From JALHNI01 sp044226365 (GTDB lineage: Bacteria > Acidobacteriota > Terriglobia > Bryobacterales > Bryobacteraceae): DNA of 64,000 nucleotides. A program made the position numbers and the translations under genes. The stretch lies in assembly GCA_044226365.1 (NCBI GenBank), contig JBGAHE010000027.1, positions 1-64,000 on the forward strand. Reading direction: 5' to 3'. Below, piece by piece: positions 44,301 through 51,679 of the stretch. Under the pieces are notes generated by a model, which did not search any database, was not told the DNA's origin, and was given only the letters and a program-made list of their open reading frames with translations. Numbering within the stretch: position 1 is the stretch's first letter; each line of letters starts with the position of its first letter.

Positions 44301-44316
44301 TTTACAAGATTGTCAA
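44301..44316. promoter_or_regulatory. Imperfect palindrome upstream of the PEP-CTERM gene
   Basis: TTTACAA-GA-TTGTCAA: 6 of 7 pairs match. On the minus strand it contains TTGACA, a consensus -35, pointing to the PEP-CTERM gene. No -10 at usual spacing was recognised. Confidence 0.3.
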
Positions 44317-44344
44317 TCCCGCACTTTGATCTACCGGTACTAGC

Positions 44345-45208
44345 TCACACCGGGCCGGCGGGTGGCGCGGCCGCTTTGGCTGCCGCCCATAAGTGCAATG
44401 TTCGCGTCAGTTCCGCGCCGAAGAAAAAAATCTGGGCCGAATAGTACACCCAAACGATTACGACAATCACCGAACCGGCGGCCCCGTAGGCCGAACCGAC
44501 GCCGGTCTTGCCCAGGTAAAGGCCGATCAGCGTTTTGCCCACCGTGAACAGAAACGCCGTCGCCAGGGCGCCCGTGCGCACCTCCGGCCAGGCGATCTTT
44601 TTGTCCGGCACGTACTTGAAGATCAATCCAAAGAGGATCGCAATGCCCAGCAGCGAGACGATGAAGTTGGCGCTGTTCAGCACCACCTCGGGGAGGGGAA
44701 GCAGGTCGCCGAAGAACTTGCCCGCCGCCGCCAGCGCCGCACTCAGCACCAGCGATACCAGCAGCAGAAAGCCGATCGCCAGCACCATCCCGAAGGAAAA
44801 CACGCGCTGTCTTAACCAGGCCAGCACGCTTTCGTCCGGCGACGGCGGCACCTCCCAGATCGTGTTGAGCGCCGAACGCAGTTCCGTGAAGACGCCGGAG
44901 GCGCCGAAAAACAGCGTCAGGAGACCAATCAGTGACGCGATCAACCCGGAGGACGGCTCGCGCGCATGGTCAATCGTCGCCCTCACCGCTTCAGCGCCCT
45001 GCGGCCCGATCATCTCGCGCACCTGATTCAGGAGCTCCTCTTGCGCGGTGGAATGGCCAAACACCAGGGCCACCACGGCCACCACCAGGATCACTAGCGG
45101 CGCCATCGAAAGGATCGTATAGAACGCGAGCGCCGCTCCCAGCCGTGGCGCGTCGTGTCGATTCCACGAGAGAAACGTTTGCCAGAGAATCGGCCACAGG
45201 TTCCGCAT
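44345..45208 (-). CDS. YihY/BrkB-family membrane protein
   Basis: 287 residues with six predicted spans. Family motif at the start (WNRHDAPRLGAALAFYTILS) and LIGLLTLFFGASGVFTELRSALNTIW; C-terminal YGAAGSVIVVIVWVYYSAQIFFFGAELTR. Formerly called ribonuclease BN, but the family is now regarded as inner-membrane transporters/unknown. A disordered Ala/Pro tail ends the protein. Confidence 0.88.
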   Translation of the reverse strand: MRNLWPILWQTFLSWNRHDAPRLGAALAFYTILSMAPLVILVVAVVALVFGHSTAQEELLNQVREMIGPQGAEAVRATIDHAREPSSGLIASLIGLLTLFFGASGVFTELRSALNTIWEVPPSPDESVLAWLRQRVFSFGMVLAIGFLLLVSLVLSAALAAAGKFFGDLLPLPEVVLNSANFIVSLLGIAILFGLIFKYVPDKKIAWPEVRTGALATAFLFTVGKTLIGLYLGKTGVGSAYGAAGSVIVVIVWVYYSAQIFFFGAELTRTLHLWAAAKAAAPPAGPV

Positions 45209-45235
45209 CGGCCCTACCAGTTTATCGGGAGTGCG

Positions 45236-46723
45236 CTACAGCGTTTCGCGGTATTCGCCGAACACCGCGCGCAGCCGGTCCGAAATCTCGCCCACCGTCG
45301 CGTACGCCTCGGTCGCCGCCACGATGTGCGGCAGAAGATTGTCGGTGCCGCGCGCCGCCTGTTCCAAAGCGTCCAGCCGGGTCTCGACTTCGGATGCACT
45401 GCGGCTGGCGCGAACTTCCCGCAGGCGTTCCACTTGCTGCCGCTCGAGCGTCGGGTCCAGCTTGAAGATCGGGACCGAGGCGGCCTGCTCCTGCGCGAAC
45501 TTGTTCACGCCCACAATCACCGTGGAGCCGGTCTCGATGCCCCGTTGATACTCGTACGCCGCGTTCTGAATTTCGCGCTGGATGAAGCCTTGCTCAATCG
45601 CCGGAATCGCGCCGCCCAAAGCGTCGATCCGCTCCAGATACACCCGCGCCGCAGCCTCGATTTCGTCGGTGAGCCGTTCCACGTAGTAGCTGCCGCCCAG
45701 CGGGTCCGGCTCGCGCACCACGCCGCTCTCGTAAGCAATCACCTGCTGCGTCCGCAAGGCCAGCAGCGCGCTATGGGCAGTCGGCAGCGAGAGCGCTTCA
45801 TCCCGCGAATTCGTGTGCAGCGATTGCGTCCCGCCGAGCACGGCCGCCATGGCTTGCAAGGCCACCCGCACGACGTTGTTGTCGGGCTGCTGTGCGGTGA
45901 GCGTGGCGCCCGACGTCTGCGTGTGGAAGCGCAGCATCTGGCTCTTCGGATTCTTCGCGCCAAAGCGATCGCGCATCAGCAGAGCGTAAAGCCGACGGGC
46001 GGCGCGGAACTTGGCGATCTCCTCGAAGAAGTCATTGTGCGCGTTGAAAAAGAACGACAGGCGCGGCGCGAAGGTGTCCACTGGAAGCCCCGCGTCGATC
46101 GCGGCCTGAATATAGGCGATGGCGTTCGCCAGCGTAAAGGCGACCTCCTGCACCGCCGTCGACCCCGCCTCGCGGATGTGATAGCCCGAGATCGAAATCG
46201 TATTCCACTCCGGCACCTCATGGCCCGCCCAGGCGAAGATGTCCGTGATGACCCGCATCGCGTGGCGCGGCGGATAAATGTACGTGCCGCGGGCGATGTA
46301 CTCCTTCAGAATGTCGTTCTGAATCGTGCCCGAGAGCTTGCGCTGCTCCGCTCCCTGTCGTCGCGCCACCAGCACGTAGAGCGACAGCAGAATCGCCGCC
46401 GTCGAGTTAATCGTCATCGACGTGGAGACTTTGTCCAGCGCGATGCCGCGGAACAGCACCTCCATGTCGGCCAGCGAGGAGATCGCCACCCCCACCCGGC
46501 CCACTTCGCCGGCCGCCATCGGGTGGTCCGCGTCGTAGCCCATCTGGGTTGGCAGGTCGAAGGCGACCGAAAGCCCGGTCGTCCCCTGTTTCAGAAGGTA
46601 GTGATAACGCTCGTTCGCCTCCTGGGCGGTGCCGAAGCCGGCGTATTGCCGCATCGTCCACAGCCGGGAGCGATACATGTCCGGATGAATCCCGCGAGTG
46701 TAGGGAAATTCGCCGGCGTTCAT
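45236..46723 (-). CDS. Methylmalonyl-CoA mutase family protein, large (catalytic) chain
   Basis: 495 residues, the substrate-binding barrel of the B12-dependent acyl-CoA mutases: GEFPYTRGIHPDMYRSRLWT, TGLSVAFDLPTQMGYDAD, HIREAGSTAVQEVAFTLANA, FFFNAHNDFFEEIAKFRA and SLHTNSRDEALSLPTAHSA. No cobalamin-binding domain (DxHxxG) is present, so a separate small chain must supply it; none is adjacent. The N terminus starts about 30 residues later than in many homologues. The ATG overlaps the stop of the upstream membrane-protein gene. The exact acyl-CoA substrate (methylmalonyl or another) is not decided by the sequence read here. Confidence 0.92.
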   Translation of the reverse strand: MNAGEFPYTRGIHPDMYRSRLWTMRQYAGFGTAQEANERYHYLLKQGTTGLSVAFDLPTQMGYDADHPMAAGEVGRVGVAISSLADMEVLFRGIALDKVSTSMTINSTAAILLSLYVLVARRQGAEQRKLSGTIQNDILKEYIARGTYIYPPRHAMRVITDIFAWAGHEVPEWNTISISGYHIREAGSTAVQEVAFTLANAIAYIQAAIDAGLPVDTFAPRLSFFFNAHNDFFEEIAKFRAARRLYALLMRDRFGAKNPKSQMLRFHTQTSGATLTAQQPDNNVVRVALQAMAAVLGGTQSLHTNSRDEALSLPTAHSALLALRTQQVIAYESGVVREPDPLGGSYYVERLTDEIEAAARVYLERIDALGGAIPAIEQGFIQREIQNAAYEYQRGIETGSTVIVGVNKFAQEQAASVPIFKLDPTLERQQVERLREVRASRSASEVETRLDALEQAARGTDNLLPHIVAATEAYATVGEISDRLRAVFGEYRETL

Positions 46724-46986
46724 TTGGCGCGGTTAATCTTGCGGGCCCGGAAGAACGAGTAAAGGCCGTAGCCGGCCATCACCAGAAAGAAGAAAATCGA
46801 GGCGGCCAACAGGCCCAGCGAGCTCGGAGAGTCGTCGAAATCGTTCCATTTGCGGATCGTGGAGCCGGCGATCATCACCGCGAAGACGATGAAAACAAAG
46901 CCGATCATCTCGTTCCACATCACACGGAGCGGCTTGAGGACCCCCGGGATAACCGTACCCGCAAATTGCTTCACCAGGGTCCACAT
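46720..46986 (-). CDS. Small membrane protein, unknown function
   Basis: 88 residues with two membrane spans (MIGFVFIVFAVMIAGSTI and LGLLAASIFFFLVMAGYGLYS) and a basic C terminus. Overlaps the mutase gene by 4 nt and is likely co-transcribed with it. No family recognised. Confidence 0.65.
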   Translation of the reverse strand: MWTLVKQFAGTVIPGVLKPLRVMWNEMIGFVFIVFAVMIAGSTIRKWNDFDDSPSSLGLLAASIFFFLVMAGYGLYSFFRARKINRAK

Positions 46987-47124
46987 AAGAGACTGCTCTC
47001 ATGCTATCAAAGTCTCCGCCGATAACTCAGGTAGGTGTGGAGGCCTTAGCGCGGATGAGTGGCAAGGTGCTAGCCTGAAGTGAGTGGGAGAGGGACGGAA
47101 CCGCTCAGTGGAAAGGAACCCAAC

Positions 47125-47421
47125 TTGGACGATCGCCTGAAAGAACTAATGCAGGAGTTGGGCAACGCGATCAACGAATCGCTGTCTGAGTCGGACCGTA
47201 TCGCCAGCGCCATCGGCGACATCAAGCGGTCCGGTTACGACGTCTTTCTGGTCCTCGAGGCCACCATTGGCTTCAATAAGCGCGACGGTGAGACCGATTC
47301 CGAGGACGAAGCCGTCGAGTCAGAACGCACAACCTTTGAATCCGCCGGCATGGTGAAGTGGACCTCGCAGGACGCGAAGTTCCTCAAGTCGCTGCGCATC
47401 TCGATGGAAGAGGACCGCTAG
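47125..47421 (+). CDS. Small acidic hypothetical protein
   Basis: 98 residues, no recognised domain. N-terminal helix (DDRLKELMQELGNAINESL), a hydrophobic central stretch (GYDVFLVLEATIGFN), an acidic patch and a C-terminal SLRISMEEDR. The TTG at 47125 is chosen because AAAGGAA lies about 6-7 nt before it. A GTG at 47080 with no ribosome binding site would add 15 residues. A TAGCCT at 47071 could be its -10. Confidence 0.6.
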   Translation: MDDRLKELMQELGNAINESLSESDRIASAIGDIKRSGYDVFLVLEATIGFNKRDGETDSEDEAVESERTTFESAGMVKWTSQDAKFLKSLRISMEEDR

Positions 47422-47424
47422 AGC

Positions 47425-49035
47425 CTAGCGTTCCGGCGCCGGAATCCCGGCCGGCAAGCCCACCGGCATTGCCACCCGTTTCCAGATCTCTACCGTCGGC
47501 TGACCCTTCAGTTCAATCCGCCGTTTGAGAACATAGCGGGGGTGTTGTTTGCCGGCCAGCTTCAGCAGCATGGGCCCCGCCTGATCGCCTTCGCGCACCA
47601 CCACCCACGTCTCATGCAAAAAAGCGTCGGGCCGGGCGACGGCCGCGAACCACGCGGGTCCGTTGCCATCGTGCAGCACTTCCTTTAGCGGAATGCCCGC
47701 GGCGGTAAAGATCCCCGCCTGATCGCCAAAGCCCGAGAGGATACCTTCGCCGCGATGGTAGTGCAGCTTCAGGTAGTTGGCGGCCTCGTAAGTCCACGCC
47801 CGCCGGTCCACCGAATTCACCTGTGCTTCCTTCCACGAGATCCAGTTGTCCGGCCGCGGATAAGCGAGCCAGGGAACTAGTGTGCCGCCCACCAAGGCCA
47901 AGGCCACCGGCCATTGCGCCCGCTCCGGCAAAGCCCCCGCGATCGCCCCGATCAGCACCGCCACCAGCGGCAGCGCCGCCAAACCGTAGCGAACGTTGTA
48001 ATAGCTGTGCGGCCAGCGATCCGGCACGAAGATCGGCGTCCCGCTCCCGTGCATGCTGATGACGTAGAACAAGGGCGCCAGCGCCAGAAACAGCAGCCAC
48101 CACTGGCGCTTCCAAAGCGCGGCGAAGATGCCCACCGACGCCACCCAGATCGTGGTCCAGCCCAGGTTGAAGCGCGCCGCCGCAAAGAAGTACTCGGCCG
48201 CCTTCGCCCAATCGCCATCGCCCGGATAGCGCTGCATCCCTTTGTCGAGAGCCGCCTGATAGATCCCCTTAGCGGAACCGTTGCCGCGGTAGAACTCGAG
48301 CGCATCGCCGAAAAAGAAGCCGTTGTGCATCAGCCAGTAGGCGGGCGGCGCCCCGGCAATGGCGCCAAAGACGATGACCGGGGCGATCTGGCGCTGTCCG
48401 AGAAAGACGGCGAGCGCGGCGAAAGGCACCAGGAACCAGCCCTCGTAGCGTGTCATCGTGGTGGCCGCCGCGGCGAAGGCCGCCGTCAGCAAGCCCAGCC
48501 GTGAGCCGGTTTGGGCGAACTGCACCAGCCCCCAGAACAGTGCCATGACGAAAGCGAACAGGACGGCTTCGGTCATCGCCGTCGATTGCAGATAAAGCAG
48601 ATTCGGGTTCAGCGCAAAGATGCCTGTCGCGGCTAGCGCGGCGGCGTTGCCCATCAGGCGGCGCATCGCGGAGAACAGAAAGCAGCCGGCCGCTACAAAG
48701 CAGAGCCCGCTCGGAATCGCGCCGGCCAGGCCCGTGCTCCACAGGTGATTGAAACGGACAAAGGGCAGCATCAACAGATGCGGCACGGGCAGCCAGACGG
48801 TGCCGATCTGCTCGTAGCCGGGGGAGCGCGAGTCTATGATGCGGCGCGCGATGTTCAGGTGGGCCGTGGCGTCGCCATACCACAGCAGTTCGCCGCGCCG
48901 GTAGAAGAAGTAGATGGCGAGGACGGAGAGCGTGGCCAGACCGCAACCAACCAACAGCAGAGGCAGCGGATCGCCCGCCGCCTCCGCCTGGCGCTTGCGG
49001 CCCTTCTTAGAACCGCGTGAGGCTCTGGAACTCAC
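47425..49035 (-). CDS. GT39-like glycosyltransferase membrane protein
   Basis: 536 residues with about eleven membrane spans. First periplasmic loop LLWYGDATAHLNIARRI carries the acidic residue pair seen in polyprenyl-phosphate-sugar-dependent glycosyltransferases; TAMTEAVLFAFVMALFWG and MTRYEGWFLVPFAALAVF are typical of this superfamily. The C-terminal soluble part (from about 400) has no named domain. Basic N terminus (SSRASRGSKKGRKRQ). Overlaps the PfkB gene by 29 nt. Confidence 0.8.
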   Translation of the reverse strand: MSSRASRGSKKGRKRQAEAAGDPLPLLLVGCGLATLSVLAIYFFYRRGELLWYGDATAHLNIARRIIDSRSPGYEQIGTVWLPVPHLLMLPFVRFNHLWSTGLAGAIPSGLCFVAAGCFLFSAMRRLMGNAAALAATGIFALNPNLLYLQSTAMTEAVLFAFVMALFWGLVQFAQTGSRLGLLTAAFAAAATTMTRYEGWFLVPFAALAVFLGQRQIAPVIVFGAIAGAPPAYWLMHNGFFFGDALEFYRGNGSAKGIYQAALDKGMQRYPGDGDWAKAAEYFFAAARFNLGWTTIWVASVGIFAALWKRQWWLLFLALAPLFYVISMHGSGTPIFVPDRWPHSYYNVRYGLAALPLVAVLIGAIAGALPERAQWPVALALVGGTLVPWLAYPRPDNWISWKEAQVNSVDRRAWTYEAANYLKLHYHRGEGILSGFGDQAGIFTAAGIPLKEVLHDGNGPAWFAAVARPDAFLHETWVVVREGDQAGPMLLKLAGKQHPRYVLKRRIELKGQPTVEIWKRVAMPVGLPAGIPAPER

Positions 49036-49921
49036 GGAAACGATTGTCGATCTCGTCGCGGGTCAGGGTACGGAACCGGTCCACGCCGAACTGTTCGCAA
49101 CAGAAACTGCCCATCACCGAACCGTAAATCACGGCGCGGCGGAGGACCTGCGGGTCGTAGTCCTTGCGGGCATCCAGACCTTCGGAGGCAATCGAGCCGA
49201 AGAAGCCGGCGGCAAAGCAGTCGCCGGCGCCGGTCGGGTCGAACACCTGCTCCAGCAGATAGCCGGGCGCCATGAAGATGCCGTGCGAATCGAACAGCAG
49301 CGCGCCGTACTCGCCGCGCTTGATCACCAGAATCTTCGGACCCATACCCATGATCACCGCCGCGGCGCGGCGCAGATTCTGCTCGCCCGAAAGCATCCGC
49401 GCTTCGCCGTCGTTGATGATCAGGCAATGCCAGCCGGCGATGGTCTTCAGCAAGTCCTCGCGGAAGTCGCTGATCCAGTAGTTCATCGTGTCGCCGCCGA
49501 CGAAATGCGCGTTCGGCATTTGCTCGCGGACGCCGCGCTGCAAGGCGGGGACGATGTTGCCCAGCAGCAGGTAAGGGTCCTTCTTGTAGGATTCCGGCAG
49601 CTTCGGATTGAAGTCGGCGAAGACGTTCAGGTCAGTCTGCAACGTCTCGCGATCGTTCATGTCGGGCGTGTAGCGGCCGCGCCAGAAAAAGGTTTTGCCA
49701 GGGGCGCGTTCCAGCCCCTCCAGATCGATACCGCGAGAAGCGAGCAGATCCGTGTCGTGCTGCGCGAAGTCCTCGCCGACAACGCCGACAATCTTGACCG
49801 TGGTGAAATAGCTGGCCGCAAGGGCAATATAAGTGCACGCGCCGCCGAGCATCCGGTCGACCTTGCCATGCGGAGTCTCAACCCCGTCATAAGCGACGCT
49901 GCCTACTACTACAAGTGACAT
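49007..49921 (-). CDS. PfkB-family carbohydrate kinase
   Basis: 304 residues, ribokinase-like fold. N-terminal substrate motif LGGACTYIALAAS and C-terminal catalytic motif DPTGAGDCFAAGFFGS with base Asp234. The substrate cannot be fixed; adenosine/ribokinase-type or sugar kinase are possible. GAGGGA lies directly upstream of the ATG. Its 3' end overlaps the GT39-like gene. Confidence 0.9.
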   Translation of the reverse strand: MSLVVVGSVAYDGVETPHGKVDRMLGGACTYIALAASYFTTVKIVGVVGEDFAQHDTDLLASRGIDLEGLERAPGKTFFWRGRYTPDMNDRETLQTDLNVFADFNPKLPESYKKDPYLLLGNIVPALQRGVREQMPNAHFVGGDTMNYWISDFREDLLKTIAGWHCLIINDGEARMLSGEQNLRRAAAVIMGMGPKILVIKRGEYGALLFDSHGIFMAPGYLLEQVFDPTGAGDCFAAGFFGSIASEGLDARKDYDPQVLRRAVIYGSVMGSFCCEQFGVDRFRTLTRDEIDNRFREFQSLTRF

Positions 49922-49955
49922 TCCCTCTATTGTCGGTGATTCAGCGGGTCAGCTG

Positions 49956-50429
49956 TTACAAGAATGCGCGCAGCAGCCGCGTTTGCACGTCCTTCAGCGA
50001 AGAGTGGGCCGCGTCAAGCTCAGAGATCTTCAGCTCCAGCGTCTTCAGCAACGCCGTTCGTTCGATCGCGCTCTTGAGCACCAGCAGCAACTGCGAATTG
50101 TCCCAGGGCTTTTCGAGGTACTGGTAAAGGCCCACGTCGTTGATGGCCTGGATGGCGCTCTGCTTATCGGCATGGCCCGTCAGCAGCACGCGCGCCGCCG
50201 CCGGATGCAGTTCCTTCGCCCGCCGCAACAGTTGGATGCCATTCACCTTCGGCATCAGGTAGTCACTCACCACCACGTCGGCCGGCTTGGTTTCGAGGTC
50301 CTTCATGGCCGCTTCCGGACTGGTGAAGCCCTCCACGTCCCATTCGGTTTCCAGCATCAGAAAGGCGCTGATGCTGGTGATCACCATGTCTTCGTCGTCC
50401 ACCAGGACGATGCGGGGTGTTTGGCTCAC
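49956..50429 (-). CDS. Response regulator (receiver plus coiled-coil tail)
   Basis: 157 residues. Receiver domain with acidic pair Asp11/Asp12, phospho-acceptor Asp56 (VVVSDYLMP) and Lys in YLEKPWDNSQ. The tail (from about 125) is a coiled coil (KTLELKISELDAAHSSLKDV) without DNA-binding or enzyme domain, so it likely signals by protein contact. Overlaps the histidine kinase gene by 4 nt, an obvious cognate pair. Confidence 0.93.
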   Translation of the reverse strand: MSQTPRIVLVDDEDMVITSISAFLMLETEWDVEGFTSPEAAMKDLETKPADVVVSDYLMPKVNGIQLLRRAKELHPAAARVLLTGHADKQSAIQAINDVGLYQYLEKPWDNSQLLLVLKSAIERTALLKTLELKISELDAAHSSLKDVQTRLLRAFL

Positions 50430-51238
50430 GCGGAGATCTCCTTCGGGGCATTGGCGGACTGCCGCAGGGGCAACCGCAGAAAGAATGTCGTGCCTTGGCC
50501 TGGTTCGCTCTTGAACCAGATGCGGCCACCGTGATTATCGACAATGATGCGCCGGGCAATGTTCAAGCCCAGGCCCGTGCCGACGCCCACGGCTTTGGTG
50601 GTAAATCCGGCGCTGAAGATACGCGTCTGGTTCTCGAGCGGAATCCCTTGGCCGGTGTCGACGATCTCGATCAGGACGCCGTCGTCGTCCGGCTTGGTGC
50701 GCACGGTCACCGTACCTTCGTGCTCGATCGCCTGCACAGCGTTCATCAGCAGGTTCATGATCACCTGGCTCACCAGGGCCGGGTAGCACTGCACCGGTTC
50801 GAGCTCGGCGAACTGCGTCTCGATGATGACGCGGCGTTTGCACTCCGATTGCACCAGCTTGAGCGTATTGGCGATCAACTCGCCCAGGTCCACTTCGCGC
50901 AACTCGCTCTCATCCACGCGCGCGTAGGTCTTCAAGCCGCGGATGATCGTGGCAATGCGTTCGCAGGCCATGCGGTCCACGTCGAGCAGGCTCTCGATGA
51001 GCTTGATGGTCTTCAAGATGTTCGGCGGCGTGTTGAGCTCGGGCTTGCTGAGTTCGTCGAGCACCTTCGTGCAGGAACGGCGGATCACCTCGTTGTTCGA
51101 GAAGATGGCGCCGATCGGCGTGTTGATCTCGTGGACGATGCCAGCGGTTAGGCGCCCCAGAACCACCATGCGGTAGTTCTCTTCCATGCGCAGCACGGTG
51201 GAGCTCAATTGATTGCGCAGGTCTTCCGCTTCGGTCAT
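50426..51238 (-). CDS. Cytoplasmic sensor histidine kinase
   Basis: 270 residues. Short N-terminal coiled coil, DHp with His36 (GIVHEINTPIGAIF), N box LVSQVIMNLLMNAVQAIEH, G1 box IVDTGQGIP, F/G2 box GVGTGLGLNIARR. No transmembrane or sensor domain, so its input probably comes from the cNMP-binding protein encoded just upstream, whose stop overlaps its start (ATGA). Confidence 0.95.
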   Translation of the reverse strand: MTEAEDLRNQLSSTVLRMEENYRMVVLGRLTAGIVHEINTPIGAIFSNNEVIRRSCTKVLDELSKPELNTPPNILKTIKLIESLLDVDRMACERIATIIRGLKTYARVDESELREVDLGELIANTLKLVQSECKRRVIIETQFAELEPVQCYPALVSQVIMNLLMNAVQAIEHEGTVTVRTKPDDDGVLIEIVDTGQGIPLENQTRIFSAGFTTKAVGVGTGLGLNIARRIIVDNHGGRIWFKSEPGQGTTFFLRLPLRQSANAPKEISA

Positions 51239-51666
51239 GATTTGATCGCCTCGGTGAGTTGCCGGAAGCGCCGCACCAGCGTGGAGAAGATGGCGGCGGT
51301 GATTTCCATGTTGTCGGAGAGCAAGTCGAAGAAGTCGTCGCGGCTGATGCGCAGAAGGTGCGCGTCCTGCGAAGCGACGGCCTGGACGGGGAGCGGCTCG
51401 GAGTCAAACAGCGCCCACGCGCCCAGCACTTCGCCTTGCTGCGCGGTGTGCAACAGGCTGCCGTTGCTGTTCAGGTCGACATTGCCGTCGAGGATTACGT
51501 ACAGCGAATCCTGCGCGGATTTGGGATCCAGAATCGTCTTGCCCGGGGCAAAGCGAACTTCCTTCGCGATCGAAGCGATGCGCGAAAGCTGCTCGGGCGA
51601 GAGGTTCTTCAGGAGATCGACGCCCTCCAGGGCGATGACCCGTTCGATGATGTTCAATTCGGCCAT
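51235..51666 (-). CDS. Cyclic-nucleotide-binding-domain protein
   Basis: 142-143 residues, a single cNMP-binding (CAP-like) beta-barrel with no DNA-binding domain. Phosphate-binding cassette region around HTAQQGEVLGAWALFDSEPLPVQ lacks an obvious canonical RxA, so ligand binding is uncertain. The ATG at 51666 is preferred to a TTG at 51693 overlapping the upstream gene. Lies between the Npt-like transporter and the kinase, which it may regulate. Confidence 0.85.
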   Translation of the reverse strand: MAELNIIERVIALEGVDLLKNLSPEQLSRIASIAKEVRFAPGKTILDPKSAQDSLYVILDGNVDLNSNGSLLHTAQQGEVLGAWALFDSEPLPVQAVASQDAHLLRISRDDFFDLLSDNMEITAAIFSTLVRRFRQLTEAIKS

Positions 51667-51679
51667 GTGGAATGCGCGC

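Noticed and set aside
45155..46762. 535-codon open frame on the plus strand
   Set aside because: Antisense to the methylmalonyl-CoA mutase gene, whose protein motifs are unambiguous.
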